From Abelmoschus esculentus (taxonomy: Eukaryota > Streptophyta > Magnoliopsida > Malvales > Malvaceae), in the NCBI GenBank assembly GCA_035048815.1, contig JAUCBN010000012.1, positions 754,001 to 818,000 on the forward strand: a stretch of 64,000 nt of DNA. The letters run 5' to 3'. Positions 51,807-61,767 of this stretch are shown in pieces; the first letter of the stretch is position 1, and every line of letters starts with the position of its first letter. Under the pieces are notes generated by a model, which was given only the letters and a program-made list of their open reading frames with translations, was not told where the DNA came from and did not search any database. A program made the position numbers and the translations under genes.

Positions 51807-51832
<26 letters not shown>
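51807..51832. repeat. Poly-T tract
   Basis: About 26 consecutive T. It could be the reverse-strand tail of a decayed retroposon, but no body was recognised. Confidence 0.8.
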
Positions 51833-51839
<7 letters not shown>

Positions 51840-52484
51840 AAATTTAAGATTAAAATAGTTTATAAAAACTAAGTAATTTTCTAATCCCTATATGTTTTAG
51901 CATATGATAATAATGTATTTGTAAATCGTAAATTATGCTTCAAGTAATGCATTTGCCATGTAATACGGCAAGCAAATCGTTCAGACACGAACGAATCGAT
52001 CGAATACAAATGAATAAATATGAACAATTAAATAAATAATTTATTATTTATGTTTGTTCTTTAAAATTATAAACAAACACAAACAAATATTGAGTATATT
52101 TAATTTTTTTCTTAAGAAGTCTGAAGTTCTTACATCGGGTATAATTTATTTATTTATTTTATATTTATATATATATATTAATTTTTTAATATAATATTTT
52201 TGTTATAAAAATTAATAAATATAAATAGATATATATAAATAATGTTAAACAAATATAAACAAACGGATTACCAACGCTCATAAACATAAATGAACGAATC
52301 ATGTTGGTGATTTGGTGTCAAGTAACCATACATATTCTAAAATATATTTTTTATACATTTAAAAATCAAACTGAGTTTGACCTTTAAATAGGTAAATTTT
52401 AATTATATTTATTTTTTTAAAATTAGTGATTATAGTAATATATGTTCTAGAATATAATCTCCATTGCATTTAGCATTGATCGTT

Positions 52485-52590
52485 CAATCACTCCGCTGAC
52501 ATCATTGATTTGATGCTCGAACCCGTGACCTCTAAGAAAAATAACTGTTCCATTAACCACTTATATTATAGGCTCGTGCAACTCAAAACT
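52485..52590 (-). repeat. SINE-like (tRNA-derived) repeat, copy 2
   Basis: On the minus strand this reads, in order, a GCACGAGC start, AAGTGGTTAATGG (A-box-like) and then GGTCACGGGTTCGAGC (B-box-like), the order and spacing of a Pol III promoter. A degenerate relative is at 37675-37780. It is not a functional tRNA: I see no acceptor stem. Confidence 0.45.
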
Positions 52591-53268
52591 TCATTTATAA
52601 GATACCAAATTCTTTATTACTTATAAACATACAGAAAAAATCCTATTTTTATCTCAAGAAATTGGTAGGTTCATGAAATTAATACATACACCATGAAAAA
52701 AAATGAGAAGAATCACCAAATATTATAAGATACAATATTCATAGAAATCTACTATATGATCTTGGGATACATACATATGTAATTACATGGTTGAATCTCC
52801 CACAAATCCAAAACCCAACACAGAAAGCTGAGGCATGCAGTGCTCAACAACATTTCCAAAACATGTTCAAATCTGGTTTATGATCTTCAAGTTCATGCAA
52901 AGAAATTCCTTTGGGTTTGATCTTAATAACAACAAATATAGAGATTCTTAAAAGTCTGAAAAAACAAGACACTTGTAAGAAGATTGAAAGGCCATTGAAG
53001 GAGACAAAGTATCCCAACATCAGATACAGTGTCTGGTTTGAGAATGTCAGATGCCAATATACTCATCTCCACGATCTGGCCGTCCTTTACCCTCAAATGT
53101 CCATTCCCATTCTGTTCATCAACACATATACTATTTGTTTATTTCATGTTAGAAAATTTTATGGTATGTTCAAGTTAAGACACCCCACGTCTACACTTTG
53201 CCAGGTGTGATTCTCTTTCCCTTTCCCCATCTTCACCAGACATCTACCTGGTTCATTGATTTTGGATA

Positions 53269-53667
53269 GGTCAAATTGTGGTTTTGATCCCTGTGGTATC
53301 CTCAAACTCTGAATTTAGTGTGTAGCTCTATTATACTCAGATAGTCAGATTTGGAGTTTAGTATAAAAGGGCTTTGATTTGGTATAATTTAAGGCTAGTT
53401 TAGCATTCGATTATACTGTTTTGATTTGACATATTTTTTCCGATATATGTCTATTCCATGATGTATATTCGAAATTTGTGGCTCTTCCCCTTAATAATAT
53501 CATTTCAAAGGTTTGAACTCGAATCCAAGTGTTTAACATTGTTGTTAAAAGTGTTTTTAAAAGGACTAACCAAGGACGAAACTACTATTTAAATTATTCC
53601 CAGTTAAAGTGCAAGAACTGAATTCCAAATTTGAGTATAATAGAGGGACTAAAATCATAATTTGACC
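53269..53667. mobile_element. MITE of about 400 bp upstream of the bHLH gene
   Basis: The left end reads GGTCAAATTGTGGTTTTGAT. The inverted right end reads GGTCAAATTATGATTTTAGT. Both are followed by CCC and a CTATTATACTCA-type word a little inside. The interior is non-coding. It ends about 400 bp before the bHLH start codon, so it is close to or within that promoter. Confidence 0.65.
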
Positions 53668-54070
53668 TTGTTTTATAATTGACTAATTTTTGTTGTTTTG
53701 TCCCACCTACTCCTAGTTCATGTTCGAAGTACGACACCATTCTTCTGATGGAGACACAGTTGGTTAAGATTCGTAGAGTCTAAGGTTCCAGGCGTTTTGA
53801 GGTTAGCTTTTAAATATTTTTGTAATATTTTAGTGTTTATACGAGTTGTTCTTTGTGGGGGGCCCAATTACGAGCTTTGTAATATTTGATGATTACGAAG
53901 AGATTTGTACGAGAGAAGTCAATGCTTTCTGGTGAATATTCTTCACAGTTGCTGGAGGGTATATATAGGCCTGTTTATCCTGTTTCTTTTTCCATGATCA
54001 GAAGCGAAATCTGAGAAAAAATCTAAATTCTAAACTCGAAACCCGAAAATTCGAAAAACCCTTTCTTCTA

Positions 54071-55314
54071 ATGGATTCAATGGGAACCGTGTTAGAAGGA
54101 GATTGGAGTTATCTCGGTGGGGTGTACAGCACTGATCAAGAAGCTGATTTCATGGCTCAATTGCTTACCAACTGTCCCATACCTGATAATGATCAGCTCG
54201 ATGGGGACTTGAACTTGAAAATCACATCGTTTTATTGGCCTGCTAGTCATGAGAATGTCGATATGACAATGGCTGCTGCTGCTGCTGCTGCTGCTACAGC
54301 TTCCTACTGCTCTTCGGATATGAGTAGTTATAGTCTTGGTAGTAATGTTCCTTTTTGGTCTTCGTCGAGCCAAGAGAGTTTCTACCTGAGTGATTCTCAT
54401 CCGGTTTTCGTAGCCAATAATAGCCCTGTTTCGATGGATTTTTGTATGGAAGATGGCACGAACACAAGCTCGTTTCTCGCCGAAGTCGATGATTGTTTGA
54501 ACCAAGAAATGGGTGATCAAATGATGCAAGAACCTGTTGTTTCTGATAAGATTTCGGAACCACAAAGGGGGTTTGGTATGGCAAAACCAGAACCGATTGT
54601 AACCGTGAAGAAAAACAGCAATGTATTGGAGAATTCGAAGAAAAGATCTCGGAGTTCCGGAGATGTGAGTTGCGAGAACACAAATGTGTCGTTCTTTCTC
54701 AGTCTTTTTTTGTGCAGCATTTTGTTGATCATAATTTGTTTAACGGTGCAGGTTCAAAAGACCAGGAGAAATGCAAGGTCGAAGAAGAACGCCTCGATCG
54801 TCAATGTCGAAGAAGACGGGGGTAATGCCGATCTCAACGGGCAAAGCTGGGCCAGTTGCTCATCGGAGGATGATTCGAATGCTTCTCAGGAGTTGAATTC
54901 GGGCTCCAAGGAGGATGGGGCACTAAATTCGAATGGCAAAACAAGAGCCAGCAGGGGAGCTGCCACTGATCCTCAAAGCCTTTACGCAAGGGTAAGTGTA
55001 TACCATTAAAAACTTATCAAGCATTGCCGAAGATTAAACCGAAAACCGACCGGCTAATCGATCCATACTTATCTATCTTGCAGAAAAGAAGGGAAAGAAT
55101 CAACGAAAGGCTGAGAATTTTACAGAATCTTGTCCCAAATGGAACGAAGGTTGATATTAGTACAATGCTTGAAGAAGCTGTCCAATATGTTAAGTTTTTG
55201 CAGCTGCAGATTAAGATGTTGAGTTCTGATGATCTATGGATGTACGCACCCATCGCTTACAACGGAATGGATATCGGACTCGATCTCAAGGTCGGGACGG
55301 CAAAGAGGTCATAG
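54071..55314 (+). CDS. RSL-class bHLH transcription factor (bHLH85/RSL2-RSL4-like)
   Basis: ROOT HAIR DEFECTIVE SIX-LIKE class II factors drive root-hair and related tip growth. Three exons, 54071-54664, 54752-54991 and 55084-55314, give 354 residues. The N-terminal part is acidic/Ser-rich with an eight-codon GCT run (54272-54295) encoding polyalanine. A basic nuclear-type segment (KKRSRSSGD, then [10 protein letters not shown]) precedes the bHLH. The bHLH reads [10 protein letters not shown], then [16 protein letters not shown], then [20 protein letters not shown]. The C-terminus has the RSL signature [17 protein letters not shown]. Intron 1 is 87 bp, in frame and stop-free, so an unspliced read gives a continuous frame. 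A branch-level name would need a tree; intact otherwise. Confidence 0.92.
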
Positions 55315-55640
55315 AATGACGTTGTTCATCAAATCTGTCCATTTTCTTTCTTGTAATCACATAAAACACAATGTAGTTAATCAAGCAGATTGTTTTAGCA
55401 ACATATGAACTCCATTGCTGAAACATGGTCTTGAATTATTGAGATTTATTCTAGTTTAAATCTTATCATTTATGAACTTTATCTGCATATATTTTAATTA
55501 TGAATTTGAAAAGAACAAATACCCCTTTATTGTTCCATATATATTTTACATATCAATTAAAATCATGCTTCAAATCCAATTGAACCAATGCGGAACAAGA
55601 ACCACATTACAACTCCCTTAAAAAAATGGAGTTTCTGTCT
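55315..55640. other. Convergent 3' spacer between bHLH and VSR genes
   Basis: 326 bp between the two stop codons, AT-rich, presumably both 3' UTRs. No gene. Confidence 0.6.
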
Positions 55641-58600
55641 TCATGCTCGGTCGCTCGCATGATTCGGAACTTCAGCTTCACCATCCAGCGGCATGTACTG
55701 TGCCATTATAGCTCGGATTTCCGAATCCATGTATGACTGCAAAAGTAGTAAAACACATGAACATTAGGGTGAATCCGGTTAGTTCATGGAGGATGCCGAT
55801 CGGAACGCCTCGATTCCAGGTATTGTAGTCCAAGCATCGCCATGAAGGATTCAATCAAGGAGATAAAACACTTACTTACCCTTAATTGATATTTGTATAT
55901 GAGATAAGCCCCACCGCTGGACATTGCCAAGCCGATTAAAATGACCCAAATGGCAGCCCATGATGCTCTTACCTCGGTACCGGTCTTACCTGAGATAGTA
56001 CAAAGGGTTGATATAATAACACTAACCATAAATCATATGACCCTAGAAACATGGGTTCGTGTTGCTAATCCGACATCCACAACTCACTTTTGCAGTCACC
56101 GCGGTCCTGATCCCGGATATACAAACCACCTCCACTACAGGTGCACTTGTAGGTTCCCCATGTGTTTTTGCAGTGACATTCAGGGCAGTTGCACAGTTTC
56201 TTCTCTTTGCATTCATCAATATCTGCATAATGGACATAGAAGAAATACTAAATGACTTGATCATTTGTCAAGTAGCCATTTAGGCTCTTCAGTGTACATA
56301 AATTCAACTCGAGCAAGTTCGGGTTCTTATCACGGCACAAAATAAATGTGTATTCATTATGGACTTACCTTCGCAGGTATTGACACCGTCACCTTTAAAC
56401 CCTGGAGGACACTCACATTTCCCTTTTCCATCCTCCTGTTCAGAGCCTTGATTAGAACATGGACAGAGCTTAGGGAAAAACGATTAAACAAATGTCGCTA
56501 CTAACCGAACAAGCAGAGTAAGTTTGTCCATCCCGCGATTCATGCCAGCAACCTCCGTTATTAATCTTGCACCTTCCAGTCCCACTAGCTGAATGGCACA
56601 AAGAAAGAAGCAAGAAACTTAAGACACAAGCAACAAACAAGAAGTAAAAGCTAAAGCAGCACCTTCACAATGTCTGTAACCATCTCCTCTAAACCGCACA
56701 CCGTCAACGAAGGGACATTCGCAGACTCTCCCACGAAATGTGTCCTGAGAAGATAAAATATGTTCTTGAGAGGGTTAACATTGTCAGAAGCAAGCAGAGA
56801 ACCTCTATCAGGAAATTCTTCAATTCATACCTTGCAGGCTGTGAGATTGGCTGCTTTATCTTGCCAACAACCACCATTGTTCTCCAAGCATTCGTTCGTC
56901 TCCACATCTGCCAAAGAAGTAACCACCATCAATGTCGGCAGCAGCAAACATCCCACGAAACGATTTCACTCGATCTTCTCATGGAAACTGAAGGACAACA
57001 GACTAAAAAAACCTTACCACTGCTCAAACAAATAGACGGTTCGGTCGTCTCCTCGAAACCAGAACAGATGGCCTTCATAACAGCAACTTTGGCCAGCTTT
57101 CCTGTATACAAATATATCATAAAGGAATGCATCCTAAATTTTACATGTGAAACACAGGCACCAACACAAACCTCGATATTGGTGATTGTTAACAACAATA
57201 GTAGGCAATATGGTAACATCACCCCTAGGTCCTTTTCCCACCTACAGAATCAAGAGCTCCGAAAAGGTCAGATATGATAACAAATACATAAAAAGATAAC
57301 TGAAACATAAACTAACTAAGCACATGAGAATTACTTGAGCATCTTGTTCTTCTTTCAGAACAGGATTATCTGAATCTGCATTAGGATCTCCCATACAGTT
57401 CTCAATCTTCTTAACATCAAGACCTGAATGGATGGTAAAAAATCATGATTCAATCATTAACTAAGTTGCCGGTAATGTAGCGGATTCTTTAATCAACTAG
57501 TATTTACCAAGAGCTCTGATAACAACATCTGCACATTCCTTGTTGTATCTTTTCTCCCTCATGGGGCATCTTATCTGAAAATCTGTCACATAGTCCCACC
57601 ACATCCAAGGTTTACTGTTCTCTTTCGCCGCTCTGAAAACGCACAGCTGCCGTAAATTTTCAATAACTACATCTTTCCCATGGTATCCCGAGCTAAAATC
57701 TTGATCAGGATCAGGTGCACAGTATCTTCCATGGTTGATGCACTGAGATTTACACTGTATGCTTTGTGTGAAAGCCAGAGGGCAGTACCAAGTTATGTAA
57801 TGGGGAGTGAACTGAGTATAGCCACCTTTCTCGAGTATCTGAGCAGCACCCTTGAAATCCTTCACGAATTTCATCAAGATATCACATTTAACTCCACATT
57901 CATCGTTGCTATTGGTCCAAAGCTCGTACTCGACACGGTCGTCGGGATGTGGAACCGCCTCTCTCCAATCAAGATTAACATTGACAATATCTCCTCCGGT
58001 TATAGTTTTCTTTAGAGTTTCACCGAAACTCTTCTCGACAAGGGCGGACGGAATCATTATGTTTTCAATGTACTTGGAAGATGATCTATTCTCTTCGGGG
58101 GTGTCCATAGTTATCAATGCTTCTGAAATGTCATCGGCAACAAGCACTGCAGAAGCACCAGCCTGCTGTGCATTCCAAACCTTTATAGCAAAGAAACATT
58201 CTGGGAAAATAACAAAGAATCATGAACACTAAACGCAGACTTGGGTTAAAGTTATTGAAAACTAAAGAAGAAAAGAACTAAAAAATGAACCCCAAATTCC
58301 AGAAAACAATTAAGCAGGCTAAAAGCTGTAGATTAATATAAATACAAAGGAAAAGCCTCTAAAGCTAGTAACTTTAACATCTTATATCACCCGTTAATAA
58401 TATTTAATGTCACAACGTATTTTTTATAATAAAATCTAAAATATAATATTAAAGAAATAAATCTGAAAAAACTCAATCCCAGATTAGAAATATAGTATAA
58501 AAAAAGGTACCTCCACGATCGATCAAAACAAAATTGGGAAGAGCCCCAGACTTGGATCTAAAGGAAATCCCGTAATCATGAAAGCTTTTGCAACCTTTTC

Positions 58601-58811
58601 GGTTCTCCTTGGGGTAAACTACCACGCCGGCCAATGTCCCTCCGTATTGAGGTATCCCAAAGTTCCCGATCGCACTGTTGTGCGTTCCCTTTATCTTCTC
58701 CGGCGATGTCACCCTCAAGCTGTTCTTTTCCACCACGAATCTCCCGTAACAATTCATTAACAATGATAACAACACAAACCCACGAAGAAGAAGACATCTC
58801 TGCAGCTCCAT
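55641..58811 (-). CDS. VSR: Vacuolar sorting receptor (BP-80/VSR family)
   Basis: Type I membrane cargo receptor carrying soluble vacuolar proteins between Golgi/TGN and prevacuole. Twelve exons: 58811-58511, 58200-57508, 57423-57335, 57241-57172, 57101-57018, 56907-56831, 56744-56663, 56588-56506, 56435-56369, 56222-56088, 55989-55880 and 55736-55641. They give 628 residues, the usual size. Order: signal peptide (about 1-24), PA domain (about 50-170), plant-specific central region ([16 protein letters not shown]), EGF-like repeats from about 412 to 560 ([35 protein letters not shown]), one transmembrane helix (about 570-593) and a short cytosolic tail. The tail has the tyrosine sorting signal YMPL, which binds clathrin adaptors. 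The third EGF unit is calcium-binding type (DIDEC). Complete and undamaged. The subgroup (VSR1 versus VSR3/4) is unresolved. Confidence 0.94.
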
Positions 58812-61767
58812 TTCTAGCTTTTTCTATTTGAAAATGCCTTTTTCCCCTCCGATTAGCGTGAATCGGTTTTAAGGAAAGATAGTGAAGGAGATGAGAAGGA
58901 AGAACATAGTGCAAGAAAAAAATACGTAAGAGTAAAATGAGAAGTTATATTTCCATTTATGGAATAAAAACAACTTTTTATCTTAATTTTGATGATTTTT
59001 TCAATTTGATTTTTAAATATATTTTTATCGAACTCTATTTTCTATTAGAAATGAAAAAAAATGCTAATTTCAGATATAGACGTAGGTAAAATATTAGAAT
59101 TTAATTTAAAAAATTATTAAACATAAGGACTAAATCATTAATTTATCTCTTTCATTTAACACGTTAAAACTTAAAATAGAATACAATTTGTTAGATATTG
59201 CACACGTGGAGTTTAAAAAAGAAAATGTTTTATTTATTTTTTATTTTATATTTGAACTAATATTTTGTCACGTTTTACTCTATAAAGTTATATAGTCTAG
59301 CAAGAATATGTCACGTATATATTTATTGATCTTATTAAAAATCGAGTATAGTCGTAATTTGGATATAAAAATAAATAAATATTAAAAATAGTAATTGTAG
59401 TTAAAATGTTAAATAGTTGATTAAACAAAATAAAAATAATATGCAGTAAAATATTATATCTTAAAATAAACAATTGAACTGTTTTTAAAAGTTAAAAAAT
59501 GAAATTATATATTTTAATGGCATTTTACAATCTAAAATTTTATTTTATTAAAAATTGTCAGACAAATGTCAGTTGCTCCAAAAACGTGGGACAGTTAAGG
59601 CTTTGGTGCGAGTAAATTAGTGTTACGCTATCGGGATCTGTTAAAAGAAAAAATTATATCATGGGTTAGTTTATGAAACCAACCAATAAAAGCTGTTTAT
59701 ATTATGTCATAATTTTTTTTTTAAGTAAATCTTCACTTCAAAAATTAAAAAATAATGAGGTAAACAGTTTTTATTGGTTGGTCTCATAGATAACGTGGTG
59801 GGACTGACCCATGATATAATTTCTTCCGTCAAAAGATATTAATAAATATAAGGGATATTTACATTTTAGTCCTTTAATTTATCTATTTTTATAATGTATT
59901 TAAATCTTTTGGTTCATATAATAGATGTAATTGTAATTTTTTTTACGATAGTACCTATTTTTTGTTTTTAATTTGACCACTACATAACTTCTTGAGTATG
60001 TTATTGAGTCAAACTCGATTTAAACTCGTGTTAGGTATTTAATTCGAGTTTTATCAAACATTAATTTTTAAAATGAATTCTATTTAAAATATAATAAGTT
60101 TAATTAGAGCTGATTGTATTAATTTTTTATAATTTTTTAATAATTTTTACCTTGAAAAAAAAAGGAAAATTTTGCTCATATTAGGGAAAGAAATGTTAAG
60201 TAAAAACTTTAATCACTTATTCTAAAAATATATAGTAAGTGTAAAAAAGTTTGAGGATTATTAAAATTCGATACCCTAGCTCATTTTCGACTTTCTGTGA
60301 TTCAATGTGCAAGCAGTGTGAGTCCTGTATGCCGGTCAAGATATCGGTCGATTGGCGGGGTTAAAAGAGAACGAATACTACCATCAAGTGTGACAATGCA
60401 CGTGTCAAGAAAATATATACCCACGGTAATAAATATATACATTGTACATACGTGATACTTGAATTTAAGTAACCTTAATGAAATATATTATCTTTTATCA
60501 CCGAAATTATTCCACGGTTCATACCGGTCGTAATTCTAAGCAGCTAGATACAAGTGAACATAAAATAAACAATCCTGTCGTTGAATCTAGGGTTCTTCAG
60601 CAACTCTCCTCTGGTCTACTTGAATGTCCATTCATCAACAGCAGCTCTCCTGCATATATTCAAACATGAATAACAATAACATATATTTTCTTTAGAACTG
60701 TAAATGATTTGCAGGAGGTGCATGTCTGGAAAACAAAGACAATCTGTAGCATATATTTTCTTTTACTTCAGTTTAGCATGCTTCGTCCGTCATCAGGCTT
60801 GTGAACAGAACCGAGCTTTGATTTCTGAGAGACTGCATGTCCAACCCCAATGCCTGAAACTGTAATAAAAAAATATCCTCGTTTTATGGATGGATGAGTG
60901 AGATACTGTAGATGTTATAAGTGCTCAATATAATTAATATTTTGTTTTTAGTTATACTTTGATTCAATAAATTATGTTATTGATCTTAGTGTTTTACGTG
61001 TTTTTATACAAAACTATAAATGTTGGAAAGTGTACTTAAATGACTAAATTTTGAGGGTTTTTTATTATGTGTATGAAAAACTGACGTGACATTCCATCAG
61101 TAGCTTATAGAAGATGACATCAGTAACACCTGATAGTTTATCAACTGCTTTCATATAACTTATCAGACGGAATTTAAATTTCAAATTTGAGATTTATCTT
61201 TTGAATTTGAATTTAAATATTTTAGATTTATTTAAAATTTTTCTTTTTATTTTAGGGATTGTAGAAGGCTATAAATATTTACCTCTTGGATAAGCCTAGA
61301 ACTTATCCTTGATATCTCATCTTTTTTCTCTTTGTTTGAGTTTTATAAAAGTTTTTTTCTTTCTTTCTTTCTTTATTTTTTTTCTTATCCTTAGATAATT
61401 CTTTTCGTAATCTCGGATCGAAGACAAAGTGGACATAGAAAGATTTTTATTACTTGTGACACCCTGAAATTAGTATAATATAATTTTTAAAAATTTTATA
61501 AATTAATATTTATTTTTTTAAAAAAATGATTGTATCAACCTAATATTTTAAGATTTTTATGACATATTTACCCTAAAAATATTTTAATTTATATCATTCT
61601 TACAAATATTTTTGGGACCATAACCGCTAATTTACCCGCCTAGAAAGGAGGTGATGATTTACTTGAAAAAAAATTAAGATTAACAATCCTGATTAGTTGA
61701 GATTAATTGAGACTATAGAAGACGTGATGAATATGATTCACCTAATAATTTTCTCAAGAAAGGGCTT
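58812..61767. other. Spacer between VSR and the CNL resistance gene
   Basis: VSR promoter/5' UTR to about 58930, then AT-rich sequence with a small foldback MITE (59645-59827) and a TTTC microsatellite (61358-61374). A GC-richer block at about 60290-60860 has no coding features I recognise; it could be untranslated exon sequence of the minus-strand CNL gene, whose family often has 3'-UTR introns. Confidence 0.5.
59645..59827. mobile_element. Small foldback MITE (about 180 bp)
   Basis: The left arm (59650 to about 59711) and the right arm (about 59759-59823) are inverted copies: AAATTATATCATGGGT and AACCAATAAAAGCTGTTTA on the left, with near-identical inverted words on the right. It has a short AT-rich loop and no coding. 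The target duplication was not resolved. Confidence 0.65.

Larger units (their letters stand above)
50809..53268. other. Gene-poor AT-rich spacer
   Basis: Contains a poly-T run (51807-51832), AAACAAAC/GTTCG-rich sequence near 51960-52310 that looks like a decayed transposon, and a SINE-like segment (about 52485-52590). A less AT-rich stretch from 52741 to 53220 has a plus-strand open frame (52911-53210) without recognisable features. Confidence 0.5.

Noticed and set aside
52485..52590. Possible tRNA gene
   Set aside because: A- and B-box-like words exist, but no acceptor, D or anticodon stems can be formed; a SINE remnant is more likely.
52911..53210. 99-aa plus-strand open frame
   Set aside because: Atypical amino-acid composition and no family resemblance, in a transposon-rich spacer.
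60290..60860. Possible extra gene between VSR and CNL
   Set aside because: GC-richer but lacking a coherent frame, splice model or domain; left as possible untranslated exon.
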